Source: Azospirillum brasilense (GTDB lineage: Bacteria; Pseudomonadota; Alphaproteobacteria; Azospirillales; Azospirillaceae). From it: 64,000 bases of DNA. Shown piece after piece: positions 17,636-26,063 of this stretch. Made by a program: the position numbers and the translations under genes. The DNA lies in assembly GCF_007827815.1 (NCBI RefSeq), contig NZ_VITH01000011.1:165857-229856 (forward strand), in the 5' to 3' direction. Under the pieces are notes generated by a model that was given only the letters and a program-made list of their open reading frames with translations, was not told the origin of the DNA and ran no database searches. The number at the start of each line of letters is the position of its first letter. The first letter of the stretch is position 1.

Positions 17636-18166
17636 TTACAGCGCCTCGGTGGTGCAAATCAGGCCCATCGTCTCGGCGGTGTTGGCGACGGCGGACAGGC
17701 AGGTGCCGGCGCGCTCCGGCGGGATCGAGACGGCGAAGCGGATGACGTAGCGCCCGCCCTCCCGCTCCGGCAGGGTCTGGGCGTCGAGCCGGACAATGTT
17801 CGCCTCGAACTGCGTGAAGATTTCCGACAAACGGGCGATCAGACCGGGCTGGTCACCGCCCGACACCTCCACGCGGTGGGTGATGCGGGCGAGCGGGCCG
17901 GGGTTGGGGTCGAAGTCGAAGGGCGTGACCTTGATCTGCGCGCCGGCCAACTCGGGCAGGCTCGCCAGCCCCTCCTGCACCTCCGCGACGGGGACGCCGT
18001 CCGGCAGTTCACAAACCGCCGAGAACTCCGCCCCGGACCCCATCACCGCGAAGGTCGCGTCGCGCAGGTTGGCCCCCAGCCCGAACAGATGGCCGGTGAC
18101 CGCCGAGACGAGGCCGACGCGGTCGGGGCAGAAGGTCGAAACCAGCGCGAGGGACGACACGGGCAA
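17636..18166 (-). CDS. GcvR-type double ACT-domain protein
   Basis: 176 residues with two ACT domains. The first starts LALVSTFCPDRVGLVSAVTG and the second HRVEVSGGDQPGLIARLSEI. This layout matches the glycine cleavage system regulator GcvR and similar amino-acid-sensing proteins, which lack a DNA-binding domain and act by contact with a partner. GcvA is not in the window, and the glycine cleavage genes at 46-50 kb are behind a riboswitch, so a different partner is possible. It lies between tldD (36 bp upstream, same strand) and a palindromic element. Confidence 0.8.
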   Translation of the reverse strand: MPVSSLALVSTFCPDRVGLVSAVTGHLFGLGANLRDATFAVMGSGAEFSAVCELPDGVPVAEVQEGLASLPELAGAQIKVTPFDFDPNPGPLARITHRVEVSGGDQPGLIARLSEIFTQFEANIVRLDAQTLPEREGGRYVIRFAVSIPPERAGTCLSAVANTAETMGLICTTEAL

Positions 18167-18202
18167 AACCTCCGATGCAGGAAAGAGAAGCTGTGGCGGC
18201 GG

Positions 18203-19636
18203 TTAGGCCGCCGTGCCGCCCACGGTCAGGCCGTCCAGGCGCAGGGTCGGCTGGCCGACGCCCACGGGAACGCCCTGTCCATCCTTGCCGCAGGTGCCGA
18301 CGCCGGGGTCGAGCTTCGTATCGTTGCCAATCATCGACACGCGGGTCAGGCTGTCCGGGCCGTTGCCGATCAGGGTCGCGCCCTTCACCGCCGGTCCGAG
18401 CTTGCCGTCCTCGATCAGGTAGGCCTCGTTGGCGGAGAAGACGAACTTGCCGCTGGTGATGTCCACCTGCCCGCCGCCGAAGTTCTTGGCGTAGAGGCCC
18501 TTCTTCACCGACTTGATGATCTCCTCCGGCTCATAGGCGCCGGGGCGCATCACGGTGTTGGTCATGCGCGGCATGGGGTGGCAGGCGAAGCTCTGGCGCC
18601 GCCCGTTGCCGGTCGGGCGCATCCCCATCAGCCGGGCGTTCATGCGGTCCTGCATGTAGCCGACCAGGATGCCGTCCTCGATCAGCGTCGTGCACTGGCC
18701 GGGGGTGCCCTCGTCGTCCACGGTGATCGAGCCGCGGCTGTTCTCGATGGTGCCGTCGTCCACGATGGTCACACCGGGGGCGGCGATGCGCTGGCCCATC
18801 AGCCCGGCGAAGGCCGAGGTCTTCTTGCGGTTGAAGTCGCCCTCCAGCCCGTGGCCGATGGCCTCGTGCAGCAGGATGCCCGGCCAGCCGTTGCCGAGAA
18901 CGACGGTCATCTCGCCCGCCGGGGCCGGGACCGAGGACAGGTTGACGAGCGCGGAGCGCAGCGCCTCGTCCACGAAGGCCCGCCACGTCTCCGGCTGCAT
19001 GTAGTGCTCGTAGGTGACGCGTCCGCCGCCGCCGTAGCCGCCCGTCTCCATGCGGTCTCCCTCGGCCACCACGACGGAGACGTTCAGCCGGACCAGCGGG
19101 CGCAGGTCGGCGACGCGCACGCCATCGGCGCGGATGATCTGCACCGCCTGCCATTCGCCGCTGATCGAGCAGGAGACCTGCCGCACCCGCGGGTCCTTGG
19201 CGCGGGCGTAGGCGTCGATCTCCGCCAGCAGCTTCACCTTGGCCTCGAAGGGGACCAGAGGCAGGGGGTTGTCCGGGATGTAGAGCGCGCGGTTGGTGCC
19301 GGCGGGCGGCTCGGCGAAGGTGCCGGCGTGCCCGGCCTGGACGGCGCGCACCGTCGCGGCGGCGCGGCGGATGGCGTCCTCGGACAGGCTGGAGGCGTGG
19401 GCGAAGCCGGTCGCCTCGTCGGCGATGGCGCGCAGGCCGAAGCCCTGGGTGGTGTCGAAGCTGGCCGCCTTGAGCTTACCGTCGTCCCAGCCCAGCGATT
19501 CGCTCTGCGAATATTCCAGATACAGTTCGCCATCGTCCGCCCCCCGCAGCGCGTCGGCCACCACCCCCTCGACACGGGAACGGTCCAGGCCGGCGCGGTT
19601 GAAGAACAGATCGTCGGTGACGGCAAGCGCGCTCAT
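18203..19636 (-). CDS. tldD: Metalloprotease TldD
   Basis: 477 residues of the TldD/PmbA family. TldD and TldE form a cytoplasmic metalloprotease acting on unfolded peptides, including microcin B17 precursor and CcdA in E. coli. The zinc motif HEAIGHGLEGDFNRKKTSAF is present, as are GTPGQCTTLIEDGILVGYM and the N-terminal LFFNRAGLD. The start at 19636 has CGGAG just upstream; 15 more in-frame residues are possible. In many alphaproteobacteria tldD lies next to the cox genes. Here a DUF3422 gene stands between, and tldD is divergent from it. Confidence 0.95.
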   Translation of the reverse strand: MSALAVTDDLFFNRAGLDRSRVEGVVADALRGADDGELYLEYSQSESLGWDDGKLKAASFDTTQGFGLRAIADEATGFAHASSLSEDAIRRAAATVRAVQAGHAGTFAEPPAGTNRALYIPDNPLPLVPFEAKVKLLAEIDAYARAKDPRVRQVSCSISGEWQAVQIIRADGVRVADLRPLVRLNVSVVVAEGDRMETGGYGGGGRVTYEHYMQPETWRAFVDEALRSALVNLSSVPAPAGEMTVVLGNGWPGILLHEAIGHGLEGDFNRKKTSAFAGLMGQRIAAPGVTIVDDGTIENSRGSITVDDEGTPGQCTTLIEDGILVGYMQDRMNARLMGMRPTGNGRRQSFACHPMPRMTNTVMRPGAYEPEEIIKSVKKGLYAKNFGGGQVDITSGKFVFSANEAYLIEDGKLGPAVKGATLIGNGPDSLTRVSMIGNDTKLDPGVGTCGKDGQGVPVGVGQPTLRLDGLTVGGTAA

Positions 19637-19806
19637 GGGAACTCCGGGGTATCGGTCTATCGTAGGACAACGATGCGGCACCGGCGCTCTCGCACCCGCA
19701 CGCGCGATGTGGTCTAAAGATCAGACTTATAGTGTGGCGACGGGCGGACCATCCGGCAAGGCTCGTCGTCCATGGGCGGAAGGGGCTTGGAAGGGGAATG
19801 GCCGCG

Positions 19807-21165
19807 ATGACCGACGATGCGCTGGCGATGGGCCGCACCGGCAACGGAGACGCGCGCTCCCTGGCCCACCCCCTGAAAAACCACGCCCTGCGCGTGACGC
19901 TGACCAACGAGGTGCACACCCGACCGCCGGAGGTGCTGACGACCCCGGTCCGCGCCACCATGCTGGCGATGCTGTCGGGGGAGGGCGCGTCGGAGGCAGA
20001 CCGGCTGCATCTGGAGAAGCTGTGCGACTGGGCCGGCGTGCCGCGTCCGCCCGCCGGGGCCACCCATTACAGCGGCTCCTTCGGCAGCTTCCGCCTGAAG
20101 TGGGAGCGCCACACCGAATTCTCCACCTGGACCGTCTTCCGTCCCAACGCCGTGTCCCCGGCGAACGTGCTGGTCGATCCCTTCCTGGAACCGGCGCTGA
20201 ACGCGGTGCCCAAGGAATGGCTGGCCGGGCTGCCGGGCGAGCTGATGGTCGGCGTTCATGTCGCCGTGCTCGACGCGGAATCGCCGGAGCCCTCGGCCAA
20301 CATGCTGGCGGCGATGTTCGGCTCGCCGAGCTACATCGGGACGCGCATCTCCGGGCGGGCGGCGACGGCCTGGACCGACTTCCGCATTCATGGCGACGGC
20401 TTCTCGCGCATTTTGATCGCCGACCACGCGATGACCGCCAACCAGGCGGGCCGCGTCGTGCAGCGCCTGCTGGAGATCGAGACCTACCGGGTGATGGCGC
20501 TGCTGGCGCTGCCGGTGGCGCGCGGCGTGCTGCCGCGCATCGGCCCGATCGAGGCCGATCTGGCCGACCTGACCACCCGCATCGCCACCCTGCGCGGCCT
20601 GGACGACGAGCGCGAGCTGCTCGACCGGCTGACCCTGCTGGCCGCCCAGACCGAGCAGATCGCGGCGGAGACCGCCTACCGCTTCGGCGCGGCGCGGGCC
20701 TACTACAACCTTGTGGAAAAGCGCATCGTCGAGCTGCGCGAGATCCGCATCGAGGGGCTGCCCACGGTGGGCGAGTTCATGGACCGCCGCCTTGCCCCGG
20801 CGATCCGCACCTGCGAGGCGGTGGAATCGCGCCTGCAGGCGCTGTCCCAGCGCGTGGCCCGCGCCAGCGACCTGCTGCGCACCCGCGTGGAGATCGCCGT
20901 GGAGGGGCAGAACGCCGAGCTTCTCCTGTCCATGGACAAGCGGGCGCAGCTCCAGCTCCGCCTGCAGGAGACGGTGGAAGGGCTGTCGGTGGTGGCGATC
21001 AGCTACTACCTCGTCGGCATCGTCGGCTACGCCGCCAAGGGCGTGAAGGGACTCGGGATGAAGGTCGATCCCGACCTGCTGGTCGGGCTGATGATTCCCA
21101 TCGTCATCGCCTTCGTCTGGTCCGGCGTGCGCCGAATCCGCAAAGTGATCACCAGCGGTCACTGA
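19807..21165 (+). CDS. DUF3422 family membrane protein
   Basis: 452 residues from ATG 19807; ATG 19798 is three codons upstream but too close to the GGAAGGGG ribosome binding site. The opening NHALRVTLTNEVHTRPPEVL is the hallmark of DUF3422. The central part has RVVQRLLEIETYRVMALLAL, followed by long helical, probably coiled-coil stretches at about 255-400. Two membrane segments close the protein (VAISYYLVGIVGYAAKGVKG, then LLVGLMIPIVIAFVWSGVRR). This arrangement resembles a membrane-tethered rod. Function unknown in the family. It lies divergent from tldD and upstream of the oxidase operon with a 480-bp gap. Confidence 0.85.
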   Translation: MTDDALAMGRTGNGDARSLAHPLKNHALRVTLTNEVHTRPPEVLTTPVRATMLAMLSGEGASEADRLHLEKLCDWAGVPRPPAGATHYSGSFGSFRLKWERHTEFSTWTVFRPNAVSPANVLVDPFLEPALNAVPKEWLAGLPGELMVGVHVAVLDAESPEPSANMLAAMFGSPSYIGTRISGRAATAWTDFRIHGDGFSRILIADHAMTANQAGRVVQRLLEIETYRVMALLALPVARGVLPRIGPIEADLADLTTRIATLRGLDDERELLDRLTLLAAQTEQIAAETAYRFGAARAYYNLVEKRIVELREIRIEGLPTVGEFMDRRLAPAIRTCEAVESRLQALSQRVARASDLLRTRVEIAVEGQNAELLLSMDKRAQLQLRLQETVEGLSVVAISYYLVGIVGYAAKGVKGLGMKVDPDLLVGLMIPIVIAFVWSGVRRIRKVITSGH

Positions 21166-21287
21166 CGGCCGCGGAGCTTTTCCGTTCTAACACGGTGGTG
21201 GGGTACCGCAGCGCAAACGGTGGCCGGATGGCGCCGTCCGCGCACGGTCGCTTGCGTCCCACACCAGGGACGTGCAAGCCTAAAAAC

Positions 21288-21317
21288 TTGATTTTCCGAG
21301 ACAATTCGCTGTACCAT
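21288..21317 (+). promoter_or_regulatory. Candidate sigma-70 promoter upstream of coxB
   Basis: TTGATT (21288-21293) and TACCAT (21312-21317), each matching 4 of 6 consensus bases and separated by 18 bp. The predicted start would fall at the left edge of the palindrome at 21322. Weak on its own; listed because it lies in the AT-richer stretch beside a likely operator. Confidence 0.3.
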
Positions 21318-21321
21318 CAAA

Positions 21322-21340
21322 CTGCGACAGCTTGTCGCAG
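21322..21340. promoter_or_regulatory. RegA/PrrA-type palindrome upstream of the cox operon
   Basis: CTGCGACAGCTTGTCGCAG: perfect 8-bp arms around a 3-bp centre. It can be read as GCGAC-N5-GTCGC, the half-site arrangement of the alphaproteobacterial redox regulators RegA, PrrA, ActR and RegR, known to control cytochrome oxidase genes in several species. Site identity is inferred from the motif and the downstream genes; other dimeric regulators could use it. Confidence 0.55.
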
Positions 21341-21648
21341 TGCGAAGCCGATACGGAAACTCAACTTCTGTTCTTATGTGGGCTTGAAACCGGCATTGCG
21401 CCTATGTCCTTCGTGTAGGGACGCCTGACTTGTACCCAAGCGCAATGGAGGGTTAAGCTCGCGCTGCGGGGACCGTGTCGCCCTCAAACGGCACGCTCCC
21501 TGCATAGACCGGCACCGCCGCAACGCCCGGCCGCGCAACCGTCTGACAGAGACGGAGCGCACCAGGGAAACAGGGGCGAAGGCGGGTCCGGCGGGAAGGG
21601 ACGACCGCCGTCCGCGACCGCGGGCGGCGGGCAACGAAGAGGGTGGGG

Positions 21649-22494
21649 ATGAAGACGCAGACCCTGAACGCTGCCGTTCTGGCGGCGCTGACATCTTTGT
21701 GTGGATTTGCCGCGACCGGTTCCGCCGCCGAACCCCACCCCTGGCAACTGGGGCTTCAGGAGGCGGCCACCCCGGTCAAGCACGCCATGGATTCCTTCCA
21801 CGACCTGCTGACGGTGATCATCGTCGCCATCGTCATTTTCGTGGCGGGGCTGCTGGGCTGGGTGGCGCTGCGCTTCAACGCCAAGAAGAACACCGTGCCG
21901 TCCACCACCTCGCACCACACGGTGCTGGAGATCGCCTGGACGGTCATTCCGGTCATCATCCTGATCGTCATCGCGGTTCCGTCCTTCAAGCTGCTCTACC
22001 AGGCGGAGCGGGTGCCGGAGTCGGAGATGACCATCAAGGTCACCGGGCGGCAGTGGTACTGGGACTACGAGTATCCCGACCACGGCAACATCGCCTTTTC
22101 CAGCTACATGATCCAGGAGTCGGAGCTGAAGCCCGGCCAGAAGCGCCTGCTGGAGGTCGACAACCGCGTGATCCTGCCGGTCGGCACGACCGTGCGCGTG
22201 CTGGTCACCGCGGGCGACGTCATCCATTCCTGGGCGGTGCCGAGCTTCGGCGTGAAGAAGGACGCCGTGCCGGGCCGGGCCAACGAGACCTGGGTGCGGA
22301 TCGAGAAGGAAGGCGTCTATTACGGCCAGTGTTCCGAGATCTGCGGCGTGAACCACGCCTTCATGCCGATCGCGGTCGAGGCCGTCTCGAAGGAGGCCTT
22401 CAACCAGTGGGTCGAGAAGGCCAAGACCGCTTACGGAACCCCCGACACCAAGCGCGACGTGGCCCAGATGCCGTCCGCCGGGGCCGTCCAGTAA
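21649..22494 (+). CDS. coxB: Cytochrome c oxidase subunit II
   Basis: 281 residues. It takes electrons from cytochrome c through the binuclear CuA centre. A signal peptide is present (MKTQTLNAAVLAALTSLCGF, cut near GSAA). Two membrane helices (VIIVAIVIFVAGLLGWVALR and IAWTVIPVIILIVIAVPSFK) precede the periplasmic cupredoxin domain. That domain has the aromatic patch GRQWYWDYEYPD and the CuA ligand motif CSEICGVNHAFM. ATG 21649 is preferred to a GTG two codons upstream. It leads an operon with coxA 66 bp downstream. Confidence 0.97.
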   Translation: MKTQTLNAAVLAALTSLCGFAATGSAAEPHPWQLGLQEAATPVKHAMDSFHDLLTVIIVAIVIFVAGLLGWVALRFNAKKNTVPSTTSHHTVLEIAWTVIPVIILIVIAVPSFKLLYQAERVPESEMTIKVTGRQWYWDYEYPDHGNIAFSSYMIQESELKPGQKRLLEVDNRVILPVGTTVRVLVTAGDVIHSWAVPSFGVKKDAVPGRANETWVRIEKEGVYYGQCSEICGVNHAFMPIAVEAVSKEAFNQWVEKAKTAYGTPDTKRDVAQMPSAGAVQ

Positions 22495-22560
22495 GCCTCA
22501 TGCTTTGGATGCAGCGGCACCTCAAAGAAAAATCATTCCGCCGACGCGAGGGTTAGAGAC

Positions 22561-24174
22561 ATGGCAAACGCCAATCCGGGGGAAGCGCAGGGACACGGCC
22601 ACGGGCATGACCATGACCACCACATGCCGGGCTTCGTCGAGCGTTGGTTCTTCTCCACGAACCACAAGGACATCGGGACGCTCTACCTGATCTTCTCGGT
22701 GATCGCCGGGCTGATCGGCGGCTTGTTCTCGGTCATCATGCGGCTGGAGCTTCAGTCGCCGGGCCTGCAGTTCGTCAGCGACGGGCAGGTCTGGAACGTG
22801 CTGATCACCGCGCACGGCCTGATCATGGTGTTCTTCGTGGTGATGCCGGCGCTGATCGGCGGCTTCGGCAACTGGTTCGTGCCGCTGATGATCGGCGCGC
22901 CCGACATGGCCTTCCCGCGGCTGAACAACATCAGCTTCTGGCTGATCGTCCCGGCCTTCCTGCTGCTGCTGGGCTCCGCCTTCGTGGGGCAGGGGGCCGG
23001 CACCGGCTGGACGATCTACCCGCCGCTGTCCTCGCCGCTGGGCCACAGCGGGCCGTCGGTGGACATGGCGATCTTCGCCCTTCACCTCGCCGGCGCCTCG
23101 TCGATCCTGGGTGCGGTGAACTTCATCACCACCATCTTCAACATGCGCGCGCCGGGCATGACGCTGCACAAGATGCCGCTGTTCGTCTGGGCGATGCTGG
23201 TGACCGCCTTCCTGCTGCTGCTGGCCGTGCCGGTGCTGGGCGGCGCCATCACCATGCTGCTGACCGACCGCAACTTCGGCACCAGCTTCTTCAATCCGGA
23301 GGGCGGCGGCGACCCGATCCTGTTCCAGCACCTGTTCTGGTTCTTCGGCCACCCCGAAGTCTACATCATGATCCTGCCGGCCTTCGGCATCATCAGCCAC
23401 ATCGTCTCGACCTTCTCGCACAAGCCGGTCTTCGGCTATCTGGGCATGGCCTACGCGATGGTCGCCATCGGCGTGGTCGGCTTCGTGGTGTGGGCGCACC
23501 ACATGTACACGGTCGGCCTGGACGTCGACACCAAGGCTTACTTCACCGCCGCCACGATGATCATCGCGGTGCCGACGGGCGTGAAGATCTTCTCCTGGAT
23601 CGCCACCATGTGGGGCGGGTCGATCGAGTTCAAGGTGCCGATGCTGTGGGCGCTCGGCTTCATCTTCCTGTTCACCGTCGGCGGCGTGACCGGCGTGGTG
23701 CTGGCCAACGGCGGCATGGACATCGTGCTTCACGACACCTACTACGTCGTCGCGCACTTCCACTATGTGCTGTCGCTGGGCGCGGTCTTCTCGATCTTCG
23801 CCGGCTGGTACTACTGGATCGGCAAGATGTCGGGGCGGCAGTATCCGGAGTTCTGGGGCAAGGTCCACTTCTGGACGACCTTCATCGGCGTGAACCTGGT
23901 CTTCTTCCCGCAGCATTTCCTGGGTCTGGCCGGCATGCCGCGCCGCATTCCGGATTACCCGGACGCCTACGCCGGCTGGAACATGATCTCGTCCTTCGGC
24001 GCCTATCTCTCCTTTGCGTCCACGCTTCTGTTCGTGTGGATCGCGTACAAGACCCTGCGCAGCGGCGAAAAGGTCGAGGCCGCCTACTGGGGCCCGCAGG
24101 CCGGCACGCTGGAGTGGACCGTGAGTTCGCCCCCGCCGTTCCACGCCTTCGAGACGCTGCCGCAGGTGAAGTGA
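22561..24174 (+). CDS. coxA: Cytochrome c oxidase subunit I (aa3 type)
   Basis: 537 residues, twelve membrane helices. This is the catalytic subunit with heme a and the heme a3-CuB site that reduces oxygen and pumps protons. Seen: the low-spin heme His in TAHGLIMVFF, the D-channel segment GAPDMAFPRLNNISFW, and GHPEVYIMILPAFGI with the CuB His, the cross-linked Tyr and the proton-relay Glu of type A1 oxidases. WAHHMYTVG, the K-channel region PTGVKIFSW and HDTYYVVAHFHYVLS are also present. The His-rich N-terminus (GHGHGHDHDHHMPG) is unusual and may bind metal. It lies between coxB and ctaB. Confidence 0.98.
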   Translation: MANANPGEAQGHGHGHDHDHHMPGFVERWFFSTNHKDIGTLYLIFSVIAGLIGGLFSVIMRLELQSPGLQFVSDGQVWNVLITAHGLIMVFFVVMPALIGGFGNWFVPLMIGAPDMAFPRLNNISFWLIVPAFLLLLGSAFVGQGAGTGWTIYPPLSSPLGHSGPSVDMAIFALHLAGASSILGAVNFITTIFNMRAPGMTLHKMPLFVWAMLVTAFLLLLAVPVLGGAITMLLTDRNFGTSFFNPEGGGDPILFQHLFWFFGHPEVYIMILPAFGIISHIVSTFSHKPVFGYLGMAYAMVAIGVVGFVVWAHHMYTVGLDVDTKAYFTAATMIIAVPTGVKIFSWIATMWGGSIEFKVPMLWALGFIFLFTVGGVTGVVLANGGMDIVLHDTYYVVAHFHYVLSLGAVFSIFAGWYYWIGKMSGRQYPEFWGKVHFWTTFIGVNLVFFPQHFLGLAGMPRRIPDYPDAYAGWNMISSFGAYLSFASTLLFVWIAYKTLRSGEKVEAAYWGPQAGTLEWTVSSPPPFHAFETLPQVK

Positions 24175-24200
24175 ACGTTCGTTCGTGACCATGACGCCGG

Positions 24201-24218
24201 GGGAGCCGGGAAGCTCCC
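24201..24218 (+). terminator. Intercistronic hairpin between coxA and ctaB
   Basis: GGGAGC-CGGGAA-GCTCCC, extended outward by CCGG arms with one bulged base, 27 bp after the coxA stop. It may cause partial termination or stabilise the 3' end of coxBA mRNA, lowering expression of the assembly genes. No T run. Confidence 0.4.
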
Positions 24219-24256
24219 TCCGGCCAGAGAGCCGAAAAGCCAGAGGATAGTGAAGT

Positions 24257-25186
24257 ATGACGGACCTGAGCATTGAACGGGTCTCGACAGGTCCGGTCTC
24301 CGGATCGACGCCGGGTGACTACATCGAACTGCTCAAGCCGCGGGTGATGTCGCTCGTGGTGTTCACCGGGCTGGCCGGCATCGTGCTGGCGCCCGGCCAC
24401 ATCCACCCCGTGCTGGCGGCGGTGGCGGTGCTGTGCATCGCGGTCGGGGCCGGAGCCTCGGGCGCCATCAACATGTGGTACGACCGCGACATCGACGCGG
24501 TGATGTCGCGCACCATCCGCCGCCCGATCCCGTCGGGGCGGGTGGAGCCGGAGAACGCGCTGGCCTTCGGGGTGATCCTGGCCGCGGCGTCGGTCGTGGT
24601 GATGGGGCTGGCGGTCAACTGGGCGGCCTCGGCGCTGCTGGCGATGACCATCGGCTTCTACGTCTTCATCTACACCATGTGGCTGAAGCGGCGGACGCCG
24701 CAGAACATCGTGATCGGCGGGGCGGCCGGCGCCTTCCCGCCGATGATCGGCTGGGCGGCGGTGACGGGCGGGGTCGAACTGCCCTCCATCCTGCTGTTCC
24801 TGCTGATCTTCCTGTGGACGCCGCCGCACTTCTGGGCGCTGGCCCTGTTCCGCAACGGCGATTACACGCGCGCCGGGGTGCCGATGATGCCGGTGGTCGC
24901 CGGTCCGGATGCCACCAAGCGGCAGATGCTGGCCTACACGCTGGTCCTGCTGCCGGTCGCCGTGGCGCCGTACTTCCTGGGCACCGGCGGACTTGCCTAT
25001 CTGATCGGGTCGAGCCTGCTGGGCGCCTTCTTCGTGCTGTGCGCGGTCCGCGTGCTGCGCGCCACTGACGACAAGCCGGCCAAGCAGATGTTCGGCTTCT
25101 CGATCCTCTACCTGTTCCTGCTGTTCGCCCTGCTGATGGGCGAGCATCTGGTGACCGGAATCCTGACGACCGGAGGCGGGGCATGA
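24257..25186 (+). CDS. ctaB: Protoheme IX farnesyltransferase (heme O synthase)
   Basis: 309 residues with about eight or nine membrane helices. It transfers a farnesyl group to heme b to make heme O, the precursor of heme A for subunit I. The prenyl-diphosphate binding motif is present as NMWYDRDIDAVMSRTIRRPI, and YTMWLKRRTPQNIVIGG and WTPPHFWALALF are further family signatures. The heme A synthase ctaA is not in the window. Its stop overlaps the start of the coxF gene (ATGA). Confidence 0.97.
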   Translation: MTDLSIERVSTGPVSGSTPGDYIELLKPRVMSLVVFTGLAGIVLAPGHIHPVLAAVAVLCIAVGAGASGAINMWYDRDIDAVMSRTIRRPIPSGRVEPENALAFGVILAAASVVVMGLAVNWAASALLAMTIGFYVFIYTMWLKRRTPQNIVIGGAAGAFPPMIGWAAVTGGVELPSILLFLLIFLWTPPHFWALALFRNGDYTRAGVPMMPVVAGPDATKRQMLAYTLVLLPVAVAPYFLGTGGLAYLIGSSLLGAFFVLCAVRVLRATDDKPAKQMFGFSILYLFLLFALLMGEHLVTGILTTGGGA

Positions 25187-25317
25187 CGATCATGGATGAA
25201 TCCTACGAGGAACGCCGCAAGCGGCTGCGCGGGCGCAACTACGCGGTCCTGGCCGCGCTGATCGGTCTGGTGGTGATGTTCTACGTCATCACGCTGGTGC
25301 GGATGGGCGGGCACTGA
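25183..25317 (+). CDS. CoxF-like small membrane protein of the oxidase operon
   Basis: 44 residues: MTIMDESYEERRKRLRGRNY followed by one membrane helix (AVLAALIGLVVMFYVITLVR) and MGGH. A charged amphipathic start plus one helix matches the small CoxF proteins encoded between ctaB and ctaG in alphaproteobacteria. The ATG overlaps the ctaB stop, so it is probably translationally coupled. Its role in oxidase biogenesis is not defined. Confidence 0.85.
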   Translation: MTIMDESYEERRKRLRGRNYAVLAALIGLVVMFYVITLVRMGGH

Positions 25318-25362
25318 CCACGGGACGTTGAGCGGACAAACGGCAGGGGAGGAAACGGCGCC

Positions 25363-25986
25363 ATGAGCGACCGGCCTGAAAACGACAAGGGGCTCCGGCG
25401 GAAGAACCGTCTGTTCATGGCCGGGCTGTTCGGCCTCGTCTTCGGGATGGTCGGGCTGGCCTACGCCTCGGTGCCGCTCTACGCGCTGTTCTGTCAGGTG
25501 ACCGGCTTCGGCGGCACCACCCAGCGGGCCGACGCCGCGCCCGCGCGGCAGGTCGACCGCGTCATCAAGGTCCGCTTCAACGCCGACGTGAACCAGTCGC
25601 TGCCCTGGCGCTTCAAGCCGGAGCAGAAGGAGCTGACGGTGAAGCTGGGCGAGATGGGGCTGGCCGCCTATCAGGCCGCCAACCGGGTCGACCGGCCCAC
25701 CGTGGGCACCGCGCTCTACAACGTCACGCCGGACAAGGTCGGCAAGTACTTCAACAAGATCGAGTGCTTCTGCTTCACCGAGCAGGTGCTGGAGCCCGGT
25801 CAGTCGGTGGACATGCCGGTGGCCTTCTTCGTCGATCCGGCCCTGGCCGACGATCCGGCGATGGAGGACGTGACCACCATCACCCTGTCCTACACCTTCT
25901 TCCGCGCCAAGGACGAGACCCAGGTGCTGGCGCAGCACGCGACGCAGGCCGCGGGTGCGAAAGGCACCGGGACCGCGGCGAACTGA
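25363..25986 (+). CDS. ctaG: Cytochrome c oxidase assembly protein CtaG (Cox11)
   Basis: 207 residues. It delivers copper to the CuB site of subunit I. One N-terminal membrane helix (LFMAGLFGLVFGMVGLAYAS) is followed by YALFCQVTGFGGTTQRAD and a periplasmic immunoglobulin-like domain. The copper-binding motif CFCFTEQVLEPGQSVDMPV is typical of Cox11/CtaG. It is the alphaproteobacterial Cox11 type, not the unrelated Bacillus protein also called CtaG. It lies 45 bp after coxF and 77 bp before ctaE, in the usual operon order. Confidence 0.96.
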   Translation: MSDRPENDKGLRRKNRLFMAGLFGLVFGMVGLAYASVPLYALFCQVTGFGGTTQRADAAPARQVDRVIKVRFNADVNQSLPWRFKPEQKELTVKLGEMGLAAYQAANRVDRPTVGTALYNVTPDKVGKYFNKIECFCFTEQVLEPGQSVDMPVAFFVDPALADDPAMEDVTTITLSYTFFRAKDETQVLAQHATQAAGAKGTGTAAN

Positions 25987-26063
25987 AAAAAGAGACAGTC
26001 TGAACAGCAAATTAGGGCTGAACGAAGAAATCGGGCGAAACAAACCGGGGTTGGAAAGAGACG

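Larger units (their letters stand above)
21166..21648. other. Regulatory region and long leader of the aa3 oxidase operon
   Basis: 483 bp without a convincing gene. From 21270 to 21410 the sequence is visibly less GC-rich. It contains the 19-bp palindrome annotated at 21322-21340 and a candidate promoter just upstream. If that promoter is used, the coxB mRNA has a leader of about 320 bases. The ribosome binding site region GAAGAGGGTGGGG precedes the coxB ATG. I see no known riboswitch in the leader. Confidence 0.5.
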
